A DNA stretch of 64,000 nt. Origin: Lycorma delicatula (taxonomy: Eukaryota > Arthropoda > Insecta > Hemiptera > Fulgoridae). The DNA is taken from assembly GCF_047948215.1 (NCBI RefSeq), contig NC_134455.1, positions 344,434,997 through 344,498,996 on the forward strand, in the 5' to 3' direction. The notes beneath the pieces are model-generated. The model was not told the DNA's origin, made no database searches, and saw only the letters and a program-made list of their open reading frames with translations. This document shows, one piece after another, positions 37,948-52,369 of the stretch (position 1 is its first letter; each line of letters begins with the position of its first letter). The position numbers and the translations under genes were made by a program.

Positions 37948-38829
37948 GAGTGGGGCAGAAACCACCGGTTATATGTTTTGTATTTATGCAGAATTGTTGT
38001 ATGTACGTTTTTTGTTTTGTTTTTTTTTTTTTTTTAATTTGGATTTATATCTTTTTTGTTTTTCTTTCCAGCGCTCCTGTTAACGTCAAACACGTCCAAA
38101 CGTCTACACGTCTACAATCGTATGCTTGCATATCGCGCGTTGTGCAAACGGGTCGGCCGGCAGGAGTCTCTCTCTTCACTTCAGGCTAACGCAAAGCGTA
38201 CGTATAATTCGAGCTACTTTATTTTTATCCCACTCTTATTTTCCCCCAACGGTTGATGTTATAGAAAAACTGAAAGTTACCGTACGACCGTCATTAGTTT
38301 ATATCCGTCAGATTAATAATAATCGCATAGAATCCGATGAAAACTATTACTGTGTATGAAAACAGTGATGGGGATGTTGTCTAACCGTCGTACTTTGACG
38401 CTCGGACATATACATCGCAAAAAGATTGAATTCGCACACGTATCGTCGCAAAAACGAATCGAAAGAAACAACGGGATGTTTAACTTGGACGCGGGTGCTA
38501 TATACAAATATTGCCACCGGTATTTACGATTTTTAAACGGTTTTACGGCGGTGCGACCACGCCGGTTCGGGATGTGTCCGGGATTTCGGTACCATTTAAG
38601 CTCCCGTACGGGCTGAAATCTAACGTTTAGCTCGTCACTACTGCAGCCCGGAATGTCGTTTACGAAACCGAACCGTGTACGTCGATAAAGATCGCAAGTT
38701 AAAGGAGAAAACGCGCGCCGAACGAACGGTGTAAGCACGATTCAGTGATGGCCGGGGTGACGTGCTAGCAGCCAAAGTCGCTGCTCCCTTTAAAGTCCGC
38801 CAAACTAACGTATATAGTAATAATTTTCC

Positions 38830-38923
38830 ATTGGCTTTAGGTTTACGGGATATATACCGTTTCATACCAGCGTTATCATCCGATCCGCACAACAGCAACA
38901 GCAGCAGCATCATCATCATCATC
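38830..38923 (+). promoter_or_regulatory. H1 promoter and leader (unit 3)
   Basis: ATTGG at 38830 and TATATACC at 38851. Confidence 0.65.
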
Positions 38924-39523
38924 ATGTCAGACAGCACCGCTACAGCTTCAGCTCCCGTCGCCACAGCGACAACTCCGGCCAAGGCAGCTCCAGGGAAAAA
39001 GGCGGCATCCAAAGCAGGCGGTTCGAAGAAGCCGAGGTCTAAGCCGGCGCACCCGCCGACAGCCGATATGGTCAACGCGGCGATCGCCGGTCTCAAAGAG
39101 CGCGGCGGATCTTCTCTGCAGGCGATAAAGAAGTACATAGCAGCCAACTACAAGGTAGACGCCGAAAAGTTGGCCCCGTTCATCAAGAAATATCTGAAAA
39201 CGGCGGTCGCGGCAGGCGCCCTCACGCAGCCGAAAGGTAAAGGAGCGTCCGGCTCTTTCAAGATATCAGTGAAGGGCGAAGGCAAAGCCGCCCCGGCTAA
39301 GAAACCGTCCGCTCCGAAGCCGAAACCGAAGAAAGCCGCAGCAGCCAGCAAACCGAAGAGCGCTTCTGCGAAGAAGGCGGCCGCCCCGAAACCGAAGTCT
39401 CCATCGAAGGCGAAAAAGGTGTCCAAGCCGCCGACCAAGAAACCAAAGTCTCCGAAGCCGAAGAAGGCAGCAGTGAAGAAACCAAAGTCGCCCAAGAAAG
39501 CAGCCGCTGGAAAGAAGAAGTAA
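38924..39523 (+). CDS. H1: Linker histone H1 (unit 3)
   Basis: 199 residues, same as unit 1. Confidence 0.98.
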   Translation: MSDSTATASAPVATATTPAKAAPGKKAASKAGGSKKPRSKPAHPPTADMVNAAIAGLKERGGSSLQAIKKYIAANYKVDAEKLAPFIKKYLKTAVAAGALTQPKGKGASGSFKISVKGEGKAAPAKKPSAPKPKPKKAAAASKPKSASAKKAAAPKPKSPSKAKKVSKPPTKKPKSPKPKKAAVKKPKSPKKAAAGKKK

Positions 39524-39566
39524 ACAGTAAAATTATTATTTTACTGTACGTAAATTATTAACAAAT

Positions 39567-39582
39567 GGCCCTTTTCAGGGCC
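39567..39582 (+). terminator. Histone mRNA 3' stem-loop, H1 unit 3
   Basis: GGCCCTTTTCAGGGCC, GAGGTT 13 nt downstream. Confidence 0.95.
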
Positions 39583-40631
39583 GCCACCAACGTATGAGGT
39601 TTTTTCGTTATACGTGTAAAAATAATATTTTGCCTCATCATGTTTCGGTGCTGTGCCGAGCCAAAGAAAAGTGGGGCGGACAAAGATCCCCTCTCTGTCC
39701 GTCATTAAATTATCACACGGACGGAACGTGTGGACCGTCCGTAGTATAGTATATCTCTCTCCCCCCCCGGATAGGCATTATTTATAATTATACAGGAGAG
39801 ATTTTTTTTTTGGAACTTTTATATTTTTATTTATTAGTAAATTACACCCCCCCGCACAAACGGGTCGATCTTGTATTATTTTGTTTTGTGTTATTATACA
39901 CATACACAAATATTTTCATCTCTCCCATAAAATCCGTATGCCGGGCCGGCGGCATATATATTATGTATGCCGCCATATATTATATGTGTGTAGGCGGCGG
40001 CTCTCGGCCCCCTTTTTTTTTTTCATACACGGGAGCTTCGAATCCCGGTAATTTTCACACACATCAATCTCTCTCTCTCTCTCTCTCTCTAACCTTCCCT
40101 CCCTCCCTCCCGCCACGCTAACTCCTCCTTCTTTCTCATCGTCCGTCATATATATATGGTGGCAATTGCCTCTGAACTCGGTGGGTGGTTAAATAAAACA
40201 ACAAACAGCAAGAAATATATGTATATTATATATATATGAAATTATGACAAACAAAATAAAGAACTTATTATAATATAGGGGGTGTTGTTGGTTGTGTTTT
40301 TTTTCCCCCAAATTCCCACCGAAAGTAACCCTGTCTGTACCTCTAAGTCCAGCCCAGCCAGGCCCTCCTTCTTTGATTGAAGAAAACAACCCCCAACCCG
40401 GTGAAGATAGAAAATTATCATTATTTTACTATACTCTCTCTATCTACTACTATATATATATATATATATGTGTTGGGTTGTGAATATTGGAATAATTTTT
40501 TCTTTGCAGTTTTATATATATGGAAAACAGAATAACATTGGTGGTTTTTTTTTTTTTTCTTTTCTCTTCGGCCGAAAAAAAAAAAAAAAGAACCAACCAC
40601 AACATTTAAAAAACCTCGCATTAAAAATTGT

Positions 40632-40647
40632 GGCCCTGAAAAGGGCC
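40632..40647 (-). terminator. Histone mRNA 3' stem-loop, H3 unit 3
   Basis: Minus-strand GGCCCTTTTCAGGGCC, GAGGTT 14 nt downstream. Confidence 0.95.
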
Positions 40648-40711
40648 GTTGTAAAGATTTTGAATATGATGGTAGTAGTGCGCGCGGACCGTACGTATAC
40701 GCCACCTCAAA

Positions 40712-41140
<429 letters not shown>

Positions 41141-41209
41141 CTAGTCGGTGCTGCTGCTGGTTTACAAATTCACGCTGTTAAGACCTCCTGTTCGGATGCA
41201 CAGAAAGCA

Positions 41210-41221
41210 ATGCCCTAGAAA
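41210..41221 (+). repeat. E4 target-site duplication, left copy
   Basis: ATGCCCTAGAAA is repeated at 45385-45396 and present once in uninterrupted promoters. End bases are ambiguous (10-12 bp). On the H3 strand it covers about -10 to +1. Confidence 0.92.
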
Positions 41222-42334
41222 TGGAATGCAAAGGTGGCAGGAGTCTATTACTCCCTACTTTATCGCAGAGCCTGGACAGAGTCCCTTGCTGCTGGATCTT
41301 TCTAATCGGGCTTGTTTTTAAAAGGGTCACTTTTAGTCTCGGTTCTTATTTTTCAATTTTTGTATATTATTATTATAGTGAATTTAAGACGGATTTAATT
41401 GCATTCCAATTCCGTTGTTATACCAGCGTTACCGAACCCATTTTATGGGCCGACCGCGGAAGGCTAGGCTTATAAAGCCTGTCCTCCCGACGTAATTCCC
41501 CTTCAGACCGTCCACTGAAGTCCTTTCGGTGCTAACTCTTTAATAGGCTAGCAGGAATACGCCACAACGGGGCACTATCTGTGAGGAGGGAGCAATGCGT
41601 CCCCTTTTCCGGAGGAGTCGCAATTGCTGGGTTATTTGGTCTGATTGTAAGTTTGAGTTAGGAGAGGTTGTTAAGAAGCTCTTCATCCGCTTCTGGTATG
41701 GCTGCCCTTCAGGACGCATCTCTGCTGGGCTCTGTTCCGGACTCCAGTCCGTGATGTTGAGACGAGTGGCTGGTCTTCCTTCTTCTTCATCTTCTCCCTC
41801 TTCTTCTCCCGAAGACCTCTTCTTTCTTCTTTGGCCTGCACTTTCCAAGAATTGGTAGTAACCGAAGTTACATACCGTTAACCTTGTAATTCCCGAAGCC
41901 CCGAAGGGCTGAACGGGGGAAAGTGCAGGTTTCTTCGCTCTTCTGTGCTGTCAGTGGCTGCTGGGCAGGTCGCTGCTGGGTAGGTGGCTGCTGGGCAGGT
42001 GGCTGCTGGGCCGGTGGCTGCTGGGCAGGTGGCTACTGGGCTTGCGACTGCTGGGCTGATGGCTGCTGGGCTCGTTCCCTCTTTCTTCTTTCTTGAAAGG
42101 AAAGGAAGGTAATAGGGAACTTACAAATGGTGATACTTATTCGCGATCGCGGTTTTGGGGCGGCGATTTTTGTGGAAGAAGTAAACAGTAAATATTCACT
42201 CCACGTAATTATTAACCTTCAGACACACGTGTGTCTGAGAAGGGGTTGGGGGGACCGCGTGGCCGCAGTGAAGAAACCATTTGTTTTGAGGTGGCTGTTG
42301 GTATCTGCAACAGAAGAAGCAGAACACACACACG

Positions 42335-42392
<58 letters not shown>

Positions 42393-42492
42393 ATTATAAC
42401 TTTCTTTCGGCTGGCGGGATGAGACGGCACGTCGAGTCGTTCCACATCCACGTTTCTCCCGTTTCTGAAACAAGAGAAACAGAACAAAACAC

Positions 42493-42532
<40 letters not shown>

Positions 42533-42721
42533 ATAAATTTAGACCGCGTTTTTGTTGTATTCGCGACTTACCGTATTTGAAGTCTTCAAATTATATAACT
42601 CGCGAAAAACTAATCACTCGCGACCCCGGAAACGCGTCTGACGCACTATTCCGTTTATGGCTCATGCGATATGGAGGCCCCTAAGCCTGGTTTGTCGATT
42701 TTCGGCTACCGCACCGCACCA
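41222..42721 (-). other. E4 3' UTR
   Basis: Same order as E2 when read on the minus strand: poly(T) tracts (as A runs 42495-42529 and 42335-42387), minisatellite 41956-42072, structured RNA 41835-41929, terminal hairpins, short ATTCC tail. Carries scattered substitutions not seen in E2/E3. Confidence 0.75.
41835..41929 (-). ncRNA. Candidate structured RNA domain in element 3' UTR (E4)
   Basis: Closing helix 41835-41846/41918-41929 and both UUCG hairpins are present on the minus strand. Confidence 0.7.
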
Positions 42722-45385
42722 TCACGGTGGTTCGTCCAGTACGGCGTGAGGCCGCTTCCTTACACCTGTCGGAGTTGGGTCCTCTCTGCAGATGTCCCGA
42801 AGATGACTGTGTTCGGACACAGCCGCTCTCCCGAACAGTCTGCGCGCCTGCGCCACCCCCACCTCGGACACGGATTGAAATCTCGCATCAGATCGGAGAG
42901 TGGCGTTCCTGACGAACCACGGAGCTCCAAAGATCGTCCGCAACGCTATGTTTTGGACGGCCTCGATCTTCTTTTGAAGCGAGGAGCTCAACACTGCCCC
43001 CCATGCCGGGTAAGCATATGTCAGAATCGGCAGTACGTACAGCCGAAAAATGAGCAGCTTAGTTGCCAGTGGGTACGGGCTGGCACTGTTCAGCACTGGG
43101 TATAGCGAGGCTCTGGCGGCCTTAGCCCTTCGGGTCGCATAATTGACATGCTCGTCGAAGGTAAGCCGCCTGTCCAACACCACCCCCAGGTACTTAACTG
43201 TTTTCTCAAAAGGGATTTTCTCCCCTGAGATTTCCAGCTCTCTGGTCGGTTTTCGTGTCTTGCATGTGAACATCACGGCCACCGATTTTTCACCGTTGAC
43301 CCTGATTCTCCACATGTCGAGCCACGGTTCCACTAAGTCCAGCTGCCTTTGGAGCCTCCGGACCGCGTAATCCACATTTGCGGATTCGTAGAAATATGCC
43401 GTGTCGTCTGCGTAAAGGGCCGTTTTGACCCCTTCCGACAGCGGCATATCGTTCACGTACAAAGTGTACATGAACGGGGAAAGTACTGCTCCTTGGGGAA
43501 CCCCAGCGGCTATTTCTCTGGTAGAGGAAATCGTTTCCCCTACGCGCACGACAAAATGTCGGTCTAGTAGATATGACCGCATCAGTCTGACATAGCGGTA
43601 CGGGATCGCCGATCGCGCTAGCTTATAAAGCAGCCCGCTATGCCAAACTTTGTCAAAGGCCTTGGCCACATCCAGAAAAACGGCTGCAGTCACCCGTTTC
43701 CTGTTCAGGCCTCCGACAAGGTCATCTATTATTTTTACCAGTTGGAGGGTAGTTGAGTGACCCTCCCTGAACCCAAATTGCTCGGGCCGCACTTCTCCCT
43801 CCATGTATCGCCTCAGTTTTTCGAGAAAAATCCTCTCGAACAACTTAGACAATACCGGTAACAGGGAGATTGGCCTATAATTCCGTGGGAAAAGTAAACT
43901 TTTCCCCGGTTTGGGTAAACATACGACTTTGGCCGTTTTCCAACAATTCGGGAAATATCCAACGTACAAAATGGACGTGAATATCACCGAAATTGCTGTA
44001 ATCACGGAGGCCGGTATGTTCCGGAATGCACGGGCGCTGATCCCGTCGACACCCGGGGCCTTGTCGGGGCTTGTGGCCTTAATGGCTGCGGAAACTTCCG
44101 CTTCAGTGACTTGGTCAATCTCTAGAGGGGCGTCCTCCACCTGTGAGAAATAATCTACAAGAAAGGATTCCACCTCGGTTGTGTGCTCGTCGTTCGGGGA
44201 GGGAGGGGGGTTTGGAGTGAACTGCTCCTCCAAGGTATCGGCGAATACCTCGGCCCTCTCCGCCTCCGAGTATGCAAGAAAACCTCGCTGCCCCACAACC
44301 GGATGGCGAGGCTTTTTCCCTTCTCGCAGTCTCCTGTTCAACCTGAACACCGAGGAGATGTCGTCAGAGACCGAGGCGAGGTATTCGTTCCACGAATCCT
44401 CTCGATGGCTTTTTAGCAGTTGTTTTACCCTGTCCGTTTGATTATAAAAGGCCCGCTTATCAGCGGGGGACAGGGTGATTCGATATCTCCTCCTCAATCG
44501 TCGTTTCTCCGTTATGGCTTCGGAGATATGAGGAGGGAGGTCGTTTCGAACAACTGCTCGAGTCTTGGCCGATGAGCTGCCTGCCAGGGCCTCGGTCATT
44601 GACGACGTGACGCGCCCGACAGTGTCGTCGATTTCCTCCGGGGTGTTCAGGAGCTCAGGATTTACCGGCCTGTACTCCCGCTGGAGGGTTTCGTAGAACC
44701 TTTTCCAGTTAACTGACCTTCGGGGTATAGGCGGGGGATCTCGGCCACCCCCTGCCTGACCTAGTTCCAACAGGACAGGGGAATGGTCCGAGCTGAGGTC
44801 TTCTATCGTTTCAATCATGAATGGGAGGGTACCCCCCTTCATGACTGCGATATCCAGCACGTCAGGCCTAGATCTGCCTGAGCGATGCACGAACGTGGGC
44901 ACCTCAGGGCCTACGACGACCAAGCGGCGGGCTCTCGCCCTTTCGTACAGCAATCTGCCATTTGGATTTGTCAGATTGCTGTTCCATGACACGTGTTTGG
45001 CATTGAGGTCGCCCATGAGTATCATGGGCCCATCCCAATTTTCCAGCACGGCATCCAGATCTGCGCCGGTTACCGCGTCGTTCGGCTTGCTATAAGCCGA
45101 AACCAGCCGATACACCGTGCCCAGATGCTCCACATGCACACACGTTTGCTCCATCACGTTTGTATGAAGAACAACGCGCGTATGCATGTGGCGTCTGTGG
45201 ACTAAAACCGCAGTTCCTCCAGAGGAGTGAGATCCGGGTCGAACTGGCCTATCCGTCCTATATGTAAAATAGTTCCGAAGGGTCAGTTGCTTGTTTGGGT
45301 TCAAGCACGTCTCAGACAACAGTATCACGTCTATCAGTAGATCCTCGGCCAGACGGCATAGTTCCTCCTTCCGGCCTACTACTGA
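42722..45385 (-). CDS. E4 ORF2, 5'-truncated
   Basis: The frame runs from the truncation point to the normal stop (887 of 901 residues; the first ATG left is at 45328). The N-terminal QWNAN endonuclease strand is lost, but Glu39, D140/N142, D214/H215 and the YADD site are kept. With no ORF2 start codon or ORF1, translation would depend on the internal ATG or a fused host leader. Sequence is of the E2 subtype (HRSGRSRPD). Confidence 0.9.
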   Translation of the reverse strand, partial: SVVGRKEELCRLAEDLLIDVILLSETCLNPNKQLTLRNYFTYRTDRPVRPGSHSSGGTAVLVHRRHMHTRVVLHTNVMEQTCVHVEHLGTVYRLVSAYSKPNDAVTGADLDAVLENWDGPMILMGDLNAKHVSWNSNLTNPNGRLLYERARARRLVVVGPEVPTFVHRSGRSRPDVLDIAVMKGGTLPFMIETIEDLSSDHSPVLLELGQAGGGRDPPPIPRRSVNWKRFYETLQREYRPVNPELLNTPEEIDDTVGRVTSSMTEALAGSSSAKTRAVVRNDLPPHISEAITEKRRLRRRYRITLSPADKRAFYNQTDRVKQLLKSHREDSWNEYLASVSDDISSVFRLNRRLREGKKPRHPVVGQRGFLAYSEAERAEVFADTLEEQFTPNPPPSPNDEHTTEVESFLVDYFSQVEDAPLEIDQVTEAEVSAAIKATSPDKAPGVDGISARAFRNIPASVITAISVIFTSILYVGYFPNCWKTAKVVCLPKPGKSLLFPRNYRPISLLPVLSKLFERIFLEKLRRYMEGEVRPEQFGFREGHSTTLQLVKIIDDLVGGLNRKRVTAAVFLDVAKAFDKVWHSGLLYKLARSAIPYRYVRLMRSYLLDRHFVVRVGETISSTREIAAGVPQGAVLSPFMYTLYVNDMPLSEGVKTALYADDTAYFYESANVDYAVRRLQRQLDLVEPWLDMWRIRVNGEKSVAVMFTCKTRKPTRELEISGEKIPFEKTVKYLGVVLDRRLTFDEHVNYATRRAKAARASLYPVLNSASPYPLATKLLIFRLYVLPILTYAYPAWGAVLSSSLQKKIEAVQNIALRTIFGAPWFVRNATLRSDARFQSVSEVGVAQARRLFGRAAVSEHSHLRDICREDPTPTGVRKRPHAVLDEPP

Positions 45386-45911
<526 letters not shown>

Positions 45912-45948
45912 GCGGTCACCGTTCCCGCTGGTCTACGAATATTAAAAC

Positions 45949-45964
45949 GGCCCTTTTAAGGGCC
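45949..45964 (+). terminator. Histone mRNA 3' stem-loop, H4 unit 4
   Basis: GGCCCTTTTAAGGGCC, GAGGTT 13 nt downstream. Confidence 0.95.
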
Positions 45965-46811
45965 ACCCACCAACCAAGAGGTTAATAAAATAGTAGTCTT
46001 ATCTTTATGTGTAAATCATCATCAACTAAGAAGAAGAATTAATTTGATGATACAATTTACTTTTACCTTACCTGTGAGATAAAATATTTGTTTGACTGGC
46101 AGCAAAAGAGAGAGAGAGAGAAAAAAAGAAGTATATATATGTATGATGATTGATGATGTGTGTGTGTGTACTTTTTTTTTTACTTTTAAGATTTAAAATG
46201 AATTAATCCGCGTGTAGGTTTTTTATATCCATGTGGATCGTCGTCAGAACACTACTTACTACTAAGGAAGAGAGAGAAATTTACAATAACTACTACATTT
46301 TGTACTTGTGTTTGTTGTTGAGCTTACGAAAATTGAAGAAGGAAGGTACACAAGCAATACAACTTCTTAGTTAGTTAGTAGTAGTAGTAGTAGTAGTATA
46401 CTGTACGATGTGTTGTTGTTAACTTCCCATTCAATATAATATGATTGATTGATTTTCTTCTTTTTTTTTTTTTTTGTATTCATTCCCTTGGACGGACCGG
46501 CCGGTGTGAACGGTGATTAAAAATAAATAGCATGCCGCATTCGTGCATATATATATATATATATATGTTTGGGACCTCAACAGGTTCGTAGCGGTTAAAA
46601 AGTACGTTCTCACCAGGACCTACCTTACAACCTCTATTATTATACTAACTATGTATGTAGGGGGGAAATTAATTTAAATGTGTATGTATTATTTATATGT
46701 ATGTATCCACATCCACCCAACTGTGTGTTGTTTTACTTTAAAAGAATTTAATCATCATTTATGCACGCCAGTTCAACAAGCCTTTTTTTTTTAAACCTTT
46801 TCAAACATGGT

Positions 46812-46827
46812 GGCCCTTAAAAGGGCC
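46812..46827 (-). terminator. Histone mRNA 3' stem-loop, H2A unit 4
   Basis: Minus-strand GGCCCTTTTAAGGGCC, AAGGTT downstream. Confidence 0.95.
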
Positions 46828-46884
46828 GTTTTAATTTGTCTGACGATTGTTTGTGAAGTATCGGACCGGTGATTAGAGCGCTTC

Positions 46885-47693
<809 letters not shown>

Positions 47694-48065
47694 ATGCCAC
47701 CTAAGACCAGCGGTAAAGCGGCCAAGAAGGCCGGCAAGGCGCAAAAGAACATCGCCAAGGGAGACAAGAAAAAGAAACGCAAGAGGAAGGAAAGCTACGC
47801 GGTGTACATCTACAAAGTGTTGAAGCAGGTCCATCCTGACACCGGCATCTCCTCTAAGGCGATGAGCATCATGAACAGCTTCGTTAACGATATATTCGAG
47901 CGCATCGCGGCCGAGGCTTCCAGGCTCGCCCACTACAACAAGCGGTCCACAATCACCAGCAGGGAGATCCAGACCGCCGTACGGCTTCTGTTGCCCGGTG
48001 AATTGGCCAAACACGCTGTCAGCGAAGGCACCAAGGCCGTAACCAAATACACGAGCTCTAAGTAA
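47694..48065 (+). CDS. H2B: Histone H2B (unit 4)
   Basis: 123 residues, same as unit 1. Confidence 0.99.
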   Translation: MPPKTSGKAAKKAGKAQKNIAKGDKKKKRKRKESYAVYIYKVLKQVHPDTGISSKAMSIMNSFVNDIFERIAAEASRLAHYNKRSTITSREIQTAVRLLLPGELAKHAVSEGTKAVTKYTSSK

Positions 48066-48108
48066 GCGGATGGAGCTGGTTACAATAGGCCATGTACTAA
48101 ATATAAAC

Positions 48109-48124
48109 GGCCCTTTTAAGGGCC
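48109..48124 (+). terminator. Histone mRNA 3' stem-loop, H2B unit 4
   Basis: GGCCCTTTTAAGGGCC, GAGGTT 14 nt downstream. Confidence 0.95.
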
Positions 48125-48871
48125 ACCACATTATAATTGAGGTTAAAAACATTTTGGTTCTTTGCTTATTGTACAGGCATATAAATTGCTTTTTTATGTA
48201 CATAAATAATAAAATGTATGTACTCCGTAACACGAGATATGTAAATAGAAAAAGAAAAAACATTTTCCTTACCTTACTATTGCAGTTTTCCTTTAAGGTA
48301 AAAAAAAAAAAATGAACAAATGTGTAAGTGTAATTAAAACGCTTCGTTACCATGGTTTCAGGGGGGGGAGGGAAATTCACACATCTTGCCCAAAGCAAAG
48401 AACGCAACAAATAATGTTTTTAACCTCAATTATAATTTGCGAAAAAAATTTATTTTCTGGCGCCGGCCTACGTTGCAGTTGTTGACTCAAAATGAAGAAA
48501 TTGCATGTATACTGAGCTATCTGGAAAAAAATGTTGATATCGGCAGGCATTATACCGCACCAACAACTCAAACACCCCCCACCGCCCGCTATCCGCGAAA
48601 AAAAAAACCGCCGCAAACCAGAAAATCATTTCACTTGACATATTATTATTACTTACCCATCACACACACACACACAGGGAATGACCTTGAGGTAGGGGCG
48701 GTTGTCGAGTGAGTGGTAGCGCGTGCGCGCCATTGCACAAAATACACACTAACAAACGGGATGATAGATTCCGGTTACTTTTCAAAATCCAACTAACTAC
48801 TACTGCTCCTCCTCCTCCTCCTCCTCCTCTTCTTCTTCTTTCTTCACCGCCTACTACTACTACTACTACTG

Positions 48872-48927
<56 letters not shown>

Positions 48928-49924
48928 GCTACTCATCTTCATCATAATACTGTTTCATTTTTTTTTTTTTTTGTGTTTTGCAAGCCGTTACTTACATAAC
49001 GGCAAAGCATAGCTGATTTTCTAATAATTAGACTGCTTTCCTGAATTTAGATTAATCGATTTCCTGAACTTGTACATTAAAAGAGAGATTGATTACTGAT
49101 GTGTAAAACAAAAACAAAAAAAATCGTAAAAAATAACTTTAATTACATACAAATTGATCTATTTATCAAATAAATTCAATTTAAGTGCTCGTATAATAGA
49201 AGTGACCATAAATGTTCCGCTAAGTTTTCATTTTATTTACTTTCCATGAAACCTGGCATAGACTCGCGTGGATGGGGCAATTCGCTGGTTGGTAAAGGGG
49301 TTTGGGGTCAATATCTGCATGTGGTGGGGCACATAATTTCCTTTGGGTAAATTAAACAAAAAAAAAAAAATTCAACCGACCAGAATTTATATTATAAAAT
49401 GGAGTTTTTTATTTTGTAAGATTTTTTAATATACTATCTTTCTCCAATATTCAAGAATAACCAACCAATGCTAGGAGAAAGTGAATAAAAACAACTTTGT
49501 TGTCATCACGTCGTTTCTTCTTCTTTTTTTTTTTTTTTCAGCGTTAATATTTTTAACACATTTCACAATAAATGGCGTTAATTTGCGTGATATATATATA
49601 TAATTGAAATATACCATTAACCGCTTTCATTTCACAACCGTCTTGTTTATGTCGCAGAGAACCCGGTTTAATTATGGTGAAAGCGATGAAGGCGCTGTAT
49701 GCATAATTAGATTTAGGAAAATCTAATAAATATCAACCAACAAAAAAAAAGGTTATAAAAATTTATCCTAATGTGATATAGTATTTCAATAAATAATTTT
49801 CATTTTTTCTTTCCAGGATATAAGAAAACGTTTCCACAACACCGCTAAAGATAATTAGATGAGATTTTCAGGGTACAACAACCACGTTACAATACAACCC
49901 AACATGAGACATATTATTTAGCCT

Positions 49925-50002
<78 letters not shown>

Positions 50003-50172
50003 GTGAGTGAGTGAGTGAGTGAGTGAGTGAGAAAGAACGACCGAGTGAGTGAATGCCTGCGGTAGGTAGGGGCGGTCTTCTTATTATTTACTTTTTTTCT
50101 TATTAAATTACATTTTATGATTTTATACTCCATGCAACGGCGAAATCTCCGAGTATCGGAACAAATGAAATC

Positions 50173-50252
<80 letters not shown>

Positions 50253-50694
50253 GTATATATAAAAAGACAAAAAAAATAAATAATAATAATAATAAATAAA
50301 ATTTCAACGGCTATTTCAATGAAATTCGGATCTTCGGTCGCATTTTTCCAAATGTACTTGGTGGCGGCGTAGTTATACGTATACAACCTGAAGTGAATGT
50401 ACCTTAAAATTACCGTACGGAAGGGGTCCGGGTACACTTAACTCTTGTTAACGTGAACGAAAACCGCGCGACCGACCGATCTTTAATTAAACGTGTATTA
50501 AATGTACGCGGACAGCGAAAAAAAGAAAACACAAACTTAATGCAAAAGTGATTCGCGTCCGGTCGGTTAAGAGAGGCGGCCCGAATTTTTTTTTGGTTTT
50601 TTTTTTCTTTTCTTTCCCTCCCCGACGCTTTTTATTCGTAAGACATTAAGCCATTAACCTGTGCCCGTAAGCCTGCGCATGTACGTGTGTATGT

Positions 50695-50734
<40 letters not shown>

Positions 50735-51616
50735 GAGTGGGGCAGAAACCACCGGTTATATGTTTTGTATTTATGCAGAATTGTTGTATGTACGTTTTTT
50801 GTTTTGTTTTTTTTTTTTTTTTAATTTGGATTTATATCTTTTTTGTTTTTCTTTCCAGCGCTCCTGTTAACGTCAAACACGTCCAAACGTCTACACGTCT
50901 ACAATCGTATGCTTGCATATCGCGCGTTGTGCAAACGGGTCGGCCGGCAGGAGTCTCTCTCTTCACTTCAGGCTAACGCAAAGCGTACGTATAATTCGAG
51001 CTACTTTATTTTTATCCCACTCTTATTTTCCCCCAACGGTTGATGTTATAGAAAAACTGAAAGTTACCGTACGACCGTCATTAGTTTATATCCGTCAGAT
51101 TAATAATAATCGCATAGAATCCGATGAAAACTATTACTGTGTATGAAAACAGTGATGGGGATGTTGTCTAACCGTCGTACTTTGACGCTCGGACATATAC
51201 ATCGCAAAAAGATTGAATTCGCACACGTATCGTCGCAAAAACGAATCGAAAGAAACAACGGGATGTTTAACTTGGACGCGGGTGCTATATACAAATATTG
51301 CCACCGGTATTTACGATTTTTAAACGGTTTTACGGCGGTGCGACCACGCCGGTTCGGGATGTGTCCGGGATTTCGGTACCATTTAAGCTCCCGTACGGGC
51401 TGAAATCTAACGTTTAGCTCGTCACTACTGCAGCCCGGAATGTCGTTTACGAAACCGAACCGTGTACGTCGATAAAGATCGCAAGTTAAAGGAGAAAACG
51501 CGCGCCGAACGAACGGTGTAAGCACGATTCAGTGATGGCCGGGGTGACGTGCTAGCAGCCAAAGTCGCTGCTCCCTTTAAAGTCCGCCAAACTAACGTAT
51601 ATAGTAATAATTTTCC

Positions 51617-51710
51617 ATTGGCTTTAGGTTTACGGGATATATACCGTTTCATACCAGCGTTATCATCCGATCCGCACAACAGCAACAGCAGCAGCATCAT
51701 CATCATCATC
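51617..51710 (+). promoter_or_regulatory. H1 promoter and leader (unit 4)
   Basis: ATTGG at 51617 and TATATACC at 51638. Confidence 0.65.
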
Positions 51711-52310
51711 ATGTCAGACAGCACCGCTACAGCTTCAGCTCCCGTCGCCACAGCGACAACTCCGGCCAAGGCAGCTCCAGGGAAAAAGGCGGCATCCAAA
51801 GCAGGCGGTTCGAAGAAGCCGAGGTCTAAGCCGGCGCACCCGCCGACAGCCGATATGGTCAACGCGGCGATCGCCGGTCTCAAAGAGCGCGGCGGATCTT
51901 CTCTGCAGGCGATAAAGAAGTACATAGCAGCCAACTACAAGGTAGACGCCGAAAAGTTGGCCCCGTTCATCAAGAAATATCTGAAAACGGCGGTCGCGGC
52001 AGGCGCCCTCACGCAGCCGAAAGGTAAAGGAGCGTCCGGCTCTTTCAAGATATCAGTGAAGGGCGAAGGCAAAGCCGCCCCGGCTAAGAAACCGTCCGCT
52101 CCGAAGCCGAAACCGAAGAAAGCCGCAGCAGCCAGCAAACCGAAGAGCGCTTCTGCGAAGAAGGCGGCCGCCCCGAAACCGAAGTCTCCATCGAAGGCGA
52201 AAAAGGTGTCCAAGCCGCCGACCAAGAAACCAAAGTCTCCGAAGCCGAAGAAGGCAGCAGTGAAGAAACCAAAGTCGCCCAAGAAAGCAGCCGCTGGAAA
52301 GAAGAAGTAA
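51711..52310 (+). CDS. H1: Linker histone H1 (unit 4)
   Basis: 199 residues, same as unit 1. Confidence 0.98.
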   Translation: MSDSTATASAPVATATTPAKAAPGKKAASKAGGSKKPRSKPAHPPTADMVNAAIAGLKERGGSSLQAIKKYIAANYKVDAEKLAPFIKKYLKTAVAAGALTQPKGKGASGSFKISVKGEGKAAPAKKPSAPKPKPKKAAAASKPKSASAKKAAAPKPKSPSKAKKVSKPPTKKPKSPKPKKAAVKKPKSPKKAAAGKKK

Positions 52311-52353
52311 ACAGTAAAATTATTATTTTACTGTACGTAAATTATTAACAAAT

Positions 52354-52369
52354 GGCCCTTTTCAGGGCC
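52354..52369 (+). terminator. Histone mRNA 3' stem-loop, H1 unit 4
   Basis: GGCCCTTTTCAGGGCC, GAGGTT 13 nt downstream. Confidence 0.95.

Larger units (their letters stand above)
35286..38923. other. H2B-H1 spacer, unit 3
   Basis: 3,638 bp, closest to unit 2 (same GTGGGAAAG variant). AG 37143-37204, GATA 37375-37464, TA 37911-37945. A single change (GTCTCAG for GTCGCAG near 36870) is unique to this unit. No gene supported. Confidence 0.75.
39524..40711. other. H1-H3 convergent spacer, unit 3
   Basis: 1,188 bp, as unit 1; no gene. Confidence 0.85.
41222..45385 (-). mobile_element. E4: 5'-truncated Jockey-like element at the H3 start site
   Basis: About 4.16 kb on the minus strand, sense to H3. 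It lacks the 5' UTR, ORF1 and the first ~14 ORF2 codons. The truncated 5' end nevertheless lies at the predicted H3 start, 32 bp from the start of the AATAAATA box (45411-45418), within a base of the E1 junction although the two copies are truncated at different points. The tail is short (one ATTCC). Flanked by a clear duplication. Confidence 0.95.
45912..46884. other. H4-H2A convergent spacer, unit 4
   Basis: 973 bp, same length variant as unit 1; no gene. Confidence 0.85.
48066..51710. other. H2B-H1 spacer, unit 4
   Basis: 3,645 bp. AG 49926-49999 is the longest of the five, GATA 50174-50252, TA 50698-50732; one extra CTA unit in the trinucleotide run. No gene supported. Confidence 0.75.
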